A stretch of DNA of 64,000 bases, from positions 33,220,222 to 33,284,221 of the forward strand of contig JAQNBH010000003.1 of assembly GCA_028752905.1 (NCBI GenBank), in the 5' to 3' direction. Below, piece after piece: positions 50,893 to 63,512 of the stretch (positions are counted from its first letter, which is position 1; each line of letters opens with the position of its first letter). Made by a program: the position numbers and the translations under genes. The DNA comes from Cladorhizidae sp. MBARI D1340-BT2 (taxonomy: Eukaryota; Porifera; Demospongiae; Poecilosclerida; Cladorhizidae). The notes beneath the pieces are model-generated. The model worked only from the letters and a program-made list of their open reading frames with translations, ran no database searches and had not been told where the DNA came from.

Positions 50893-52754
50893 TGCCATGA
50901 TCTAACTCAGAGGCAACCATATGTCTCCTGTACAGACCTACTCTCTCACTGGTGCCATGAGCTAACTCAGAGGCAACTACATGTCTCCCGTACAGACCTA
51001 CTCTCTCACTGTTGCCATGAGCTAATTCAAAGGCAACCACATGTCTCCCGTACAGACCTACTCTCTCACTAGTGCCATGAGCTAACTCAGAGGCAACCAC
51101 ATGTCTCCCGTACAGACCTACTCTCTCACTGGTACCATGAGCTAACTCAGAGGCAACCACATGTCTCCTGTACAGACCTACTCTCTCACTGGTGCCATGA
51201 GCTAACTCAGAGGCAACCACATGTCTCCCGTACAGACCTACTCTCTCACTGGTGCCATGATCTAACTCAGAGGCAACCACATGTCTCCCGTACAGACCTA
51301 CTCTCTCACTGGTCCATGAGCTAACTCAGAGGCAACCACATGTCTCCCGTACAGACCTACTCTCTCACTGGCGCCATGAGCTAACTCAGAGGCAACCACA
51401 CGTCTCCCGTACAGACCTACTCTCTCACTGATGCCATGAGCTAACTAAGAGGAAACCACATGTCTCCCATCCAGACCTACTCTCTCACTGGTGCCATTAG
51501 CTAACTCAGAGACAATCACATGTCTCCTGTACAGACCTACTCTCTCACTGGTTCCATGAGCTAACTCAGAGGCAACCACATGTCTCCTGTACAGACCTAC
51601 TCTCTCACTGGTGCCATGAGCTAACTCAGAGGCAACCTCGTGTCTCCTGTACAGACCTACTCTCTCAGTGGTGCCATGAGCTAACTCAGAGGCAACCACA
51701 TGTCTCCCGTAAGGTCTACTCTCTCACTGGTGCCATGAGCTAACTCAGAGGCAACCACATGTCTCCCGTACAGACCTACTCTCTCACTGGTGCCATGAGC
51801 TAACTCAGAGGCAACCACATGTCTCCCGTACAGACCTACTCTCTCACTGGTGCCATGAGCTAACTCAGAGGCAACCACATGTCTCCCGTACAGACCTACT
51901 CTCTCACTGGTGCCATGAGCTAATTCAGAGGCAACCACATGTCTCACGTACAGACCTATGTACTCTCTCACTGGTGCCATGAGCTAACTCTGAGGCAACC
52001 ACATGTCTCCCATACAGACCTACTCTCTCACTGGTGCCATGTGCTAACTCAGAGGCAACCACATGTCTCCCGTACAGACCTACTCTCTCACTGGTGCCAT
52101 GAGCTAACTCAGAGGCAACCACATGTCTCACGTACAGACCTACTCTCTCACTAGTGCCATGAGCTAACTCAGAGGCAACCACATGTCTCCCGTACAGACC
52201 TCCTCTCTCACTGGTGCCATGAGCTAACTCAGAGGCAACCACATGTCTCCGGTACAGACCTACTCTCTCATTGGGCCATGAGCTAACTCAGAGGCAACCA
52301 CATGTCTCCCATACAGACCTACTCTCTCACTGGTGCCATAATCTAACTCAGAAGCAACCACATGTCTCCTGTACAGACCTACTCTCTGACTGGTACCATG
52401 AGCTAACTCAGAGGCAACCACATGTCTCCCGTACAGACCTACTCTCCCACTGGCGCCATGAGCTAACTCAGAGGCAACCACATGTCTCCCGTACAGACCT
52501 ACTCTCTCACTGGTGCCATGAGCTAACTAAGAGGCAACCACATGTCTCCCGTACAGACCTACTCTCTCACTGGTGCCATGAGCTAACTCAGAGGCAACCA
52601 CATGTCTCCCGTACAGACCTATGTACTCTATCACTGGTGCCATGAGCTAACTCTGAGGCAACCACATGTCTCCCATACAGACCTACTCTCTCACTGTTGC
52701 CATGTGCTAACTCAGAGGCAACCACATGTCTCCCGTACAGACCTACTCTCTCAG

Positions 52755-55700
52755 TGGTGCCATGAGCTAACTCGGAGGCAACCACATGTCTCCCGTACAG
52801 ACCTACTCTCTCACTGGTGCCATGAGCTAACTCAGAGGCAACCACATGTCTCCAGTACAGACCTACTCTCTCACTGGTGCCATGAGAGGCAACCACATGT
52901 CTCCCGTACAGACCTATGTACTCTCTCACTGGTGCCATGAGCTAACTCAGAGGCAACCACATGTCTTTCGTACAGACCTACTCTCTCACTGGTGCCATGA
53001 AATAACTCAGAGGCAACCACATGTCTCCCGTACAGACCTACTCTCTCACTGGTGCCATGAGCTAACTCAGAGGCAACCACATGTCTCCCGTACAGACCTA
53101 CTCTCTCACTGGTGCCATGAGCTAACTCAGAGGCAACTACATGTCTCCCGTACAGACCTACTCTCTCACTGGTGCCATGATCTAACTCAGAGGCAACCAC
53201 ATGTCTCCCGTACAGACCTACTCTCTCACTGGTGCCATGAGCTAACTCAGAGGCAACCACATGTCTCCCGTACAGACCTACTCTCTCACTGGCGCCATGA
53301 GCTAACTCAGAGGCAACCACATGTCTCCCGTACAGACCTACTCTCTCACTGGTGCCATGAGCTAACTAAGAGGCAACCACATGTCTCCCGTACAGACCTA
53401 CTCTCTCACTGCTGCCATTAGCTAACACAGAGACAATCACATGTCCCCTGTACAGACCTACTCTCTCACTGGTGCCATGAGCTAACTCAGAGGCAACCAC
53501 ATGTCTCCTGTACAGACCTACTCTCTCACTGGTGCCATGAGCTAACTCAGAGGCAACCACATGTCTCCTGTACAGACCTACTCTCTCACTGGTGCCATGA
53601 GCTAACTCAGAGACAACCACATGTCTCCCGTAAGGTCTACTCTCTCACTGGTGCCATGAGCTAACTCAGAGGCAACCACATGTCTCCCGTACAGACCTAC
53701 TCTCTCACTGGTGCCATGAGCTAACTCAGAGGCAACCACATGTCTCCCGTACAGACCTACTCTCTCACTGGTGCCATGAGCTAACTCAGTGGCAACCACA
53801 TGTCTCCCATACAGACCTACTCACTGGTGCCATGAGCTAACTCAGAGGCAACTACGTGTCTCCCATACAGACCTACTCTCTCACTGGTGCCATGAGCTAA
53901 CTCAGAGGCAACCACATGTCTCCCGTACAGACCTACTCTCTCACTGGTGCCATGAGAGGCAACCACATGTCTCCCGTACAGACCTATGTACTATCTTACT
54001 GGTGCCATGAGCTAACACAGAGGCAACCACATGTCTCCTGTACAGACCTATTCTCTCACTGGTGCCATGAGCTAACTCAGAGGCAACCACATGTCTCCTG
54101 TACAGACCTACTCTCTCACTGGTACCATGAGCTAACTCAGAGGCAACCACATGTCTCCCGTATGGCCTACTCTCTCACTGGTGCCATGAGCTAACTCAGA
54201 GGCAACCACATGTCTCCCGTACAGACCTACTCTCTCACTGGCGCCATGAGCTAACTGAGAGGCAACCACATGTCTCCCGTACAGACCTACTCTCTCACTG
54301 GTGCCATGAGCTAACTAAGAGGCAACCACATGTCTCCCGTACAGACCTACTCTCTCACTGGTGCCATTAGCTAACTCAGAGACAATCACATGTCCCCTGT
54401 ACAGACCTACTCTCTCACTGGTGCCATGAGCTAACTCAGAGGCAACCACATGTCTCCTGTACAGACCTACTCTATCACTGGTGCCATGAGCTAACTCAGA
54501 GGCAACCACATGTCTCCTGTACAGACCTACTCTCTCACTGGTGCCATGAGCTAACTCAGAGACAACCACATGTCTCCCGTAAGGTCTACTCTCTCACTGG
54601 TGCCATGAGCTAACTCAGAGGCAACCACATGTCTCCCGTACATACCTACTCTCTCACTGGTGCCATGAGCTAACTCAGAGGCAACCACATGTCTCCCGTA
54701 CAGACCTACTCTCTCACTGGTGCCATGAGCTAACTCAGTGGCAACCACATGTCTCCCATACAGACCTACTCACTGGTGCCATGAGCTAACTCAGAGGCAA
54801 CTACGTGTCTCCCATACAGACCTACTCTCTCACTGGTGCCATGAGCTAACTCAGAGGCAACCACATGTCTCCCGTACAGACCTACTCTCTCACTGGTGCC
54901 ATGAGAGGCAACCACATGTCTCCCGTACAGACCTATGTACTATCTTACTGGTGCCATGAGCTAACACAGAGGCAACCACATGTCTCCTGTACAGACCTAT
55001 TCTCTCACTGGTGCCATGAGCTAACTCAGAGGCAACCACATGTCTCCTGAACAGACATACTCTCTCACTGGTACCATGAGCTAACTCAGAGGCAACCACA
55101 TGTCTCCTGTATGGCCTACTCTCTCACTGGTGCCATGAGCTAACTCAGAGGCAACCACATGTCTCCCGTACAGACCTACTCTCTCACTGGTGCCATGATC
55201 TAACTCAGAGGCAACCATATGTCTCCTGTACAGACCTACTCTCTCACTGGTGCCATGAGCTAACTCAGAGGCAACTACATGTCTCCCGTACAGACCTACT
55301 CTCTCACTGTTGCCATGAGCTAATTCAAAGGCAACCACATGTCTCCCGTACAGACCTACTCTCTCACTAGTGCCATGAGCTAACTCAGAGGCAACCACAT
55401 GTCTCCCGTACAGACCTACTCTCTCATTGGTACCATGAGCTAACTCAGAGGCAACCACATGTCTCCTGTACAGACCTACTCTCTCACTGGTGCCATGAGC
55501 TAACTCAGAGGCAACCACATGTCTCCCGTACAGACCTACTCTCTCACTGGTGCCATGATCTAACTCAGAGGCAACCACATGTCTCCCGTACAGACCTACT
55601 CTCTCACTGATCCATGAGCTAACTCAGAGGCAACCACATGTCTCCCGTACAGACCTACTCTCTCACTGGCGCCATGAGCTAACTCAGAGGCAACCACACG

Positions 55701-57052
55701 TCTCCCGTACAGACCTACTCTCTCACTGATGCCATGAGCTAACTAAGAGGAAACCACATGTCTCCCGTCCAGACCTACTCTCTCACTGGTGCCATTAGCT
55801 AACTCAGAGACAATCACATGTCTCCTGTACAGACCTACTCTCTCACTGGTTCCATGAGCTAACTCAGAGGCAACCACATGTCTCCTGTACAGACCTACTC
55901 TCTCACTGGTGCCATGAGCTAACTCAGAGGCAACCACATGTCTCCTGTACAGACCTACTCTCTCAGTGGTGCCATGAGCTAACTCAGAGGCAACCACATG
56001 TCTCCCGTAAGGTCTACTCTCTCACTGGTGCCATGAGCTAACTCAGAGGCAACCACATGTCTCCCGTACAGACCTACTCTCTCACTGGTGCCATGAGCTA
56101 ACTCAGAGGCAACCACATGTCTCCCGTACAGACCTACTCTCTCACTGGTGCCATGAGCTAACTCAGAGGCAACCACATGTCTCCCGTACAGACCTACTCT
56201 CTCACTGGTACCATGAGCTAATTCAGAGGCAACCACATGTCTCACGTACAGACCTATGTACTCTCTCACTGTTGCCATGAGCTAACTCTGAGGCAACCAC
56301 ATGTCTCCCATACAGACCTACTCTCTCACTGGTGCCATGTGCTAACTCAGAGGCAACCACATGTCTCCCGTACAGACCTACTCTCTCACTGGTGCCATGA
56401 GCTAACTCAGAGGCAACCACATGTCTCACGTACAGACCTACTCTCTCACTAGTGCCATGAGCTAACTCAGAGGCAACCACATGTCTCCCGTACAGACCTC
56501 CTCTCTCACTGGTGCCATGAGCTAACTCAGAGGCAACCACATGTCTCCGGTACAGACCTACTCTCTCATTGGGCCATGAGCTAACTCAGAGGCAACCACA
56601 TGTCTCCCATACAGACCTACTCTCTCACTGGTGCCATAATCTAACTCAGAAGCAACCACATGTCTCCTGTACAGACCTACTCTCTGACTGGTACCATGAG
56701 CTAACTCAGAGGCAACCACATGTCTCCCGTACAGACCTACTCTCCCACTGGCGCCATGAGCTAACTCAGAGGCAACCACATGTCTCCCGTACAGACCTAC
56801 TCTCTCACTGGTGCCATGAGCTAACTAAGAGGCAACCACATGTCTCCCGTACAGACCTACTCTCTCACTGGTGCCATGAGCTAACTCAGAGGCAACCACA
56901 TGTCTCCCGTACAGACCTATGTACTCTATCACTGGTGCCATGAGCTAACTCTGAGGCAACCACATGTCTCCCATACAGACCTACTCTCTCACTGTTGCCA
57001 TGTGCTAACTCAGAGGCAACCACATGTCTCCCGTACAGACCTACTCTCTCAC
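52755..57052. repeat. 4,298-bp tandem duplication, copy 2
   Basis: Abuts copy 1 and repeats all 14 length landmarks in order, including the two -1 monomers (55609 as CACTGATCC, 56571 as CATTGGGCC). A CCTGAACAG change near 55049 and a CCTGTATGG change near 55110 are private to this copy. Confidence 0.95.
53214..55190. repeat. Nested 949-bp tandem duplication (second instance)
   Basis: Same arrangement as 48916-50892, carried inside copy 2 of the 4,298-bp duplication. Confidence 0.9.
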
Positions 57053-57908
57053 TGGTGCCATGAGCTAACTCAGAGGCAACCACATGTCTCCCGTACAGAC
57101 CTACTCTCTCACTAGTGCCATGAGCTAACTCAGAGGCAACCACATGTCTCCCGTACAGACCTACTCTCTCACTGGTGCCATGAGCTAACTCAGTGGCAAC
57201 CACATGTCTCCTGTACAGACCTACTCTCTCACTGGTGCCATGAGCTAACTTAGAGGCAACCACATGTCTCCCATACAGATCTACTCTCTCACTGGTGCCA
57301 TGATCTAACTCAGAGGCAACCACATGTGTCCCGTACAGATCTACTCTCTGACTAGTGGCATGAGCTAACTCAGAGGCAACCACATGTCTCCCATACAGAC
57401 CTACTCTCTCACTGGCGCCATGAGCTAACTCAGAGGCAACCACATGTCTCCCGTACAGACCTACTCTCTCACTGGTACCATGAGCTAACTAAGAGGCAAC
57501 CACATGTCTCCCGTACAGACCTACTCTCTCACTGGTGCCATTAGCTAACTCAGAGACAATCACATGTCTCCTGTACAGACCTACTCTCTCACTGGTACCA
57601 TGAGCTAACTCAGAGGCATCCACATGTCTCCTGTACAGACCTACTCTCTCACTGGTGCCATGAGCTAACTCAGAGGCAACTACATGTCTCCTGTACAGAC
57701 CTACTCTCTCACTGGTACCATGAGCTAACTCAGAGGCAACCACATGTCTCCCGTAAGGCCTACTCTCTCACTGGTGCCATGAGCTAACTCAGAGGCAACC
57801 ACATGTCTCCCGTACTAACCTACTCTCTCACTGGTGCCATGAGCTAACTCAGAGGCAACCACATGTCTCCCGTACAGACCTACTCTCTCACTGGTGCCAT
57901 GAGCTAAC
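56866..57908. repeat. 1.04-kb block repeated at 1,986 bp, copy 1
   Basis: Matches 58852-59894 at an offset of 1,986 bp (33 monomers + 6 nt: 64, 59, 64 and one -1 monomer). Shared rare variants are CACATGTGTCCC, ACTAGTGGCATG, CAGATCTAC (BglII) and CATCCACATG. A third, shorter relative lies at 61277-61774 and lacks one monomer. Confidence 0.85.
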
Positions 57909-60900
57909 TAAGAGGCAACCACATGTCTCCCGTACAGACCTTCTCTCTCAATGGTGCCATGAGCTAACTCAGAGGCAACCACATGTCTCCCGTACAGACC
58001 TACTCTCTCACTGGTGCCATGCGCTAACTCAGAGGCAACCACATGTCTCCCGTACAGACCTATGTACTCTCTCACTGGTGCCATGAGCTAACTCAGAGAC
58101 AACCACATGTCTCCCGTACAGACCTACTCTCTCACTAGTGCCATGTGCTAACTCAGAGGCAACCACATGTCTCCCGTACAGACCTACTCTCTCACTGGTG
58201 CCATGAGCTAATTCAAAGGCAACCACATGTCTCCCGTACAGACCTACTCTCTCACTAGTGCCATGAGCTAACTCAGAGGCAACCACATGTCTCCCGTACA
58301 GACCTACTCTCTCACTGGTGCCATGAGCTAACTCAGAGGCAACCACATGTCTCCTGTACAGACCTACTCTCTCACTGGTGCCATGAGCTAACTCAGAGGC
58401 AACCACATGTCTCCCGTACAGACCTACTCTCTCACTGGTGCCATGATCTAACTCAGAGGCAACCACATGTCTCCCGTACAGACCTACTCTCTCACTGGTC
58501 CATGAGCTAACTCAGAGGCAACCACATGTCTCCCGTACAGACCTACTCTCTCACTGGCGCCATGAGCTAACTCAGAGGCAACCACATGTCTCCCGTACAG
58601 ACCTACTCTCTCACTGATGCCATGAGCTAACTAAGAGGCAACCACATGTCTCCCGTACAGACCTACTCTCTCACTGGTGCCATTAGCTAACTCAGAGACA
58701 ATCACATGTCTCCTGTACAGACCTACTCTCTCACTGGTGCCATGAGCTAACTCAGAGGCAACCACATGTCTCCTGTACAGACATACTCTCTCACTGGTGC
58801 CATGAGCTAACTAAGAGGCAACCACATGTCTCCCGTACAGACCTACTCTCCCACTGGTGCCATGAGCTAACTCAGAGGCAACCACATGTCTCCCGTACAG
58901 ACCTATGTACTCTATCACTGGTGCCATGAGCTAACTCTGAGGCAACCACATGTCTCCCATACAGACCTACTCTCTCACTGTTGCCATGTGCTAACTCAGA
59001 GGCAACCACATGTCTCCCGTACAGACCTACTCTCTCACTGGTGCCATGAGCTAACTCAGAGGCAACCACATGTCTCCCGTACAGACCTACTCTCTCACTA
59101 GTGCCATGAGCTAACTCAGAGGCAACCACATGTCTCCCGTACAGACCTACTCTCTCACTGGTGCCATGAGCTAACTCAGAGGCAACCACATGTCTCCTGT
59201 ACAGACCTACTCTCTCACTGGTGCCATGAGCTAACTTAGAGGCAACCACATGTCTCCCATACAGATCTACTCTCTCACTGGTGCCATGATCTAACTCAGA
59301 GGCAACCACATGTGTCCCGTACAGATCTACTCTCTGACTAGTGGCATGAGCTAACTCAGAGGCAACCACATGTCTCCCGTACAGACCTACTCTCTCACTG
59401 GCGCCATGAGCTAACTCAGAGGCAACCACATGTCTCCCGTACAGACCTACTCTCTCACTGGTGCCATGAGCTAACTAAGAGGCAACCACATGTCTCCCGT
59501 ACAGACCTACTCTCTCACTGGTGCCATTAGCTAACTCAGAGACAATCACATGTCTCCTGTACAGACCTACTCTCTCACTGGTACCATGAGCTAACTCAGA
59601 GGCATCCACATGTCTCCTGTACAGACCTACTCTCTCACTGGTGCCATGAGCTAACTCAGAGGCAACCATATGTCTCCTGTACAGACCTACTCTCTCACTG
59701 GTACCATGAGCTAACTCAGAGGCAACCACATGTCTCCCGTAAGGCCTACTCTCTCACTGGTGCCATGAGCTAACTCAGAGGCAACCACATGTCTCCCGTA
59801 CTAACCTACTCTCTTACTGGTGCCATGAGCTAACTCAGAGACAACCACATGTCTCCCGTACAGACCTACTCTCTCACTGGTGCCATGAGCTAACTCAGAG
59901 GCAACCACATGTCTCCTGTACAGACCTACTCTCTCACTGGTGCCATGAGCTAACTCAGAGGCAACCACATGTCTCCCGTACAGACCTACTCTCTCACTGG
60001 TGCCATGATCTAACTCAGAGGCAACGACATGTCTCCCGTACTGACCTACTCTCTCACTGGTCCATGAGCTAACTCAGAGGCAACCACATGTCTCCCGTAC
60101 AGACCTACTCTCTCACTGGCGCCATGAGCTAACTCAGAGGCAACCACATGTCTCCCGTACAGACCTACTCTCTCACTGATGCCATGAGCTAACTAAGAGG
60201 CAACCACATGTCTCCCGTACAGACCTACTCTCTCACTGGTACCATTAGCTAACTCAGAGACAATCACATGTCTCCTGTACAGACCTACTCTCTCACTGGT
60301 GCTATGAGCTAACTCAGAGGCAACCACATGTCTCCTGTACAGACATACTCTCTCACTGGTGCCATGAGCTAACTCAGAGGCAACCACATGTCTCCTGTAC
60401 AGACCTACTCTCTCACTGGTGCCATGAGCTAACTCAGAGGCAACCACATGTCTCCCGTAAGGTCTACTCTCTCACTGGTGCCATGAGCTAACTCAGAGGC
60501 AACCACATGTCTCCCGTACAGACCTACTCTCTCACTGGTGCCATGAGCTAACTCAGAGGCAAACACATGTCACCCGTACAGACCTACTCTCTCACTGGTG
60601 CCATGAGCTAATTCAGAGGCAACCACATGTCTCCCGTACAGACCTATGTACTCTCTCACTGGTACCATGAGCTAACTCTGAGGCAACCACATGTCTCCCA
60701 TACAGACCTACTCTCTCACTGGTGCCATGTGCTAACTCAGAGGCAACCACATGTCTCCCGTACAGACCTACTCTCTTACTGGTGCCATGAGCTAACTCAG
60801 AGGCAACCACATGTCTCACGTACAGACCTACTCTCTCACTAGTGCCATGAGCTAACTCAGAGGCAACCACATGTCTCCCGTACAGACCTACTCTCTCACT

Positions 60901-61329
60901 GGTGCCATGAGCTAACTCAAAGGCAACCACATGTCTCCTGTACAGACCTACTCTCTCACTAGTGCCATGAGCTAACTCAGAGGCAACCACATGTCTCCCA
61001 TACAGTCCTACTCTCTCACTGGTGCCATAATCTAACTCAGAGGCAACCACATGTCTCCTGTACAGACCTACTCTCTGACTGGTACCATGAGCTAACTCAG
61101 AGGCAACCACATGTCTCCCGTACAGACCTACTCTCCCACTGGCGCCATGAGCTAACTCAGAGGCAACCACATGTCTCCCGTACAGACCTACTCTCTCACT
61201 GGTGCCATGAGCTAACTAAGAGGCAACCACATGTCTCCCGTACAGACCTACTCTCTCACTGGTGCCATGAGCTAACTCAGAGGCAACCACATGTCTCCCG
61301 TACAGACCTATGTACTCTATCACTGGTGC
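57909..61329. repeat. Right domain with 64-mers but no 55- or 56-mers
   Basis: The landmarks are 64 (58060), -1 (58498), 64 (58904), 59 (59740), -1 (60060), 59 (60458), 64 (60645) and 64 (61309). The AACTCTGAGG variant directly after the 64-mer marks this lineage (also near 51990, 52651, 56286, 56950, 58936, 60678 and 61340) and is not seen left of 51 kb. No compound 55-mer occurs from about 54.95 to 63.73 kb. Confidence 0.85.
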
Positions 61330-63512
61330 CATGAGCTAACTCTGAGGCAACCACATGTCTCCCATACAGACCTACTCTCTCACTGTTGCCATGTGCTAAC
61401 TCCGAGGCAACCATATGTCTCCCGTACAGACCTACTCTCTCACTGGTGCCATGAGCTAACTCAGAGGCAACCACATGTCTCCCGTACAGACCTACTCTCT
61501 CACTAGTGCCATGAGCTAACTCAGAGGCAACCACATGTCTCCCGTACAGACCTACTCTCTCACTGGTGCCATGAGCTAACTTAGAGGCAACCACATGTCT
61601 CCCATACAGATCTACTCTCTCACTGGTGCCATGATCTAACTCAGAGGCAAACACATGTCTCCCGTACAGACCTACTCTCTGACTAGTGCCATGAGCTAAC
61701 TCAGAGGCAACCACATGTCTCCCGTACAGACCTACTCTCTCACTGGCGCCATGAGCTAACTCAGAGGCAATCACATGTCTCCCGTACAGACCTACTCTCT
61801 CACTGGTGCCATGAGCTAACTAAGAGGCAACCACATGTCTCCCTTACAGACCTACTCTATCACTGGTGCCATTAGCTAACTCAGAGACAATCACATGTCT
61901 CCTGTACAGACCTACTCTCTCACTGGTACCATGAGCTAACTCAGAGGCATCCACATGTCTCCTGTACAGACCTACTCTCTCACTGGTGCCATGAGCTAAC
62001 TCAGAGGCAACCACATGTCTCCTGTACAGACCTACTCTCTCACTGGTACCATGAGCTAACTCAGATGCAACCACATGTCTCCCGTACAGACCTACTCTCT
62101 TACTGGTGCCATGAGCTAACTCAGAGGCAACCACATGTCTCCCGTACAGACCTACTCTCTCACTGGTGCCATGAGCTAAGTCAGAGGAAACCACATGTCT
62201 ACCGTACAGACCTACTCTCTCACTGGTGCCATGAGCTAACTCAGAGGCAACCACATGTCTCCCGTACAGACCTACTCTCTCACTGGTGCCATGAGCTAAC
62301 TCAGAGGAAACCACATGTCTCCCATAGAGACCTACTCACTCACTGGTGCCATGAGCTAACTCAGAGGCAACAACATGTATCCCGTACAGACCTACTCTCT
62401 CACTGGTGCCATGAGCTAACTCAGAGGCAACCAAATGTCTCCCGAACAGACCTACTCTCTCACTGGTGCCATGAGCTAACTCAGAGGCAACCACATGTCT
62501 CCCGTACAGACCTACTCTCTCAATGGTGCCATGAGCTAATTCAGAGGCAACCACATGTCACCCGTACAGACCTACTCTCTCACTGGTGCCATGCGCTAAC
62601 TCAGAGGCAACAACATGTCTCCCGTACAGACCTACTCTCTCCCTGGTGCCATGAGCTAACACAGAGGCAACCACATGTCTCCCGTACAGACCTACTCTCT
62701 CACTGGTGCCATGAGCTAACTCAGAGGCAACCACATGTCTCCCGTACAGACCTACTCTCTCACTGGTGCCATGAGCTAACTCAGAGGCAACCACATGTCT
62801 CCCGTACAGACCTACTCTCTCACTGGTGCCATGATCTAACTCAGAGGCAACAACATGTCTCCCGTACAGACTTACTCTCTCTCTGGTGCCATGAGCTAAC
62901 TCAGAGGCAACCACATGTCTCCCGTACAGACCTACTCTCTCACTGGCGCCATGAGCTAACTCAGAGGCAACCACATGTCTCCCGTACAGACTTACTCTCT
63001 CATAGGTGACATGAGCTAACTAAGAGGCAACCACATGTCTCCCGTACAGACCTACTCTCTCACTGGGGCCATGATCTAACCCAGAGGCAACCACATGTCT
63101 CCCGTACAGACCTACTCTATCACTGGTGCCATGAGCTAACTCGGAGGCAACCACATGCCTCCCGTACAGACCTACTCTCCCACTGGTGCCATAAGCTAAC
63201 TCAGAGGGAACCACATGTCTCCCGCACTGACCTACTCTCCCACTGGTGCCATGAGCTAACTCAGAGGCAACCACATGTCTCCCGTACAGACCTACTCTCC
63301 CACTGGTGCCATGAGCTAACTTAGAGACAACCACATGTCTCCCGTTCAGACCTACTCTCTCACTGGTGCCATGAGCTAACTCAGAGGCAACCACATGTCT
63401 CCCGTACAGACCTACTCTCTCAGTGGTGCCATGAGCTTACTCGGAGGCAACCACATGTCTCCTGTACAGACCTACTCTCTCACTGGTGCCATGAGCAAAT
63501 TCAGAGGCAACC
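61330..63512. repeat. Longest landmark-free run of 60-mers
   Basis: About 36 consecutive monomers are exactly 60 bp. Private variants include GAGGAAACCACATG (near 62187 and 62307), GTCTACCGTAC (62199), CATGTATCCCG (62374), CCGAACAG (62443), CTCCCTGG (62639) and CTCTCTGG (62879). With no frame shift, a plus-strand frame stays open at 62065-63009 (314 codons). It is the repeated 20-residue unit and nothing else. Confidence 0.85.

Larger units (their letters stand above)
48457..52754. repeat. 4,298-bp tandem duplication, copy 1
   Basis: Bases 48457-52753 match 52755-57051 at a constant 4,298-bp offset (72 monomers - 22 nt, exactly as 14 landmark monomers predict). The boundaries are 48456 (A) against 52754 (G), and 52754 (G) against 57052 (C). 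Differences noted include ACTCTCACAC / ACTCTCTCAC near 48625, CCTGCAC / CCTGTAC near 49149, and CACCCACATG / CAACCACATG near 49906. It contains a nested 949-bp duplication. Confidence 0.95.

Noticed and set aside
62065..63009. 314-codon plus-strand open frame, with Cys/His-rich repeats that look faintly like a zinc-binding motif
   Set aside because: It lies in the landmark-free run and is only the 20-residue repeat unit. The Cys and His spacing (HWCH...H) fits no zinc finger family, and the opposite strand is open over much of the same DNA.
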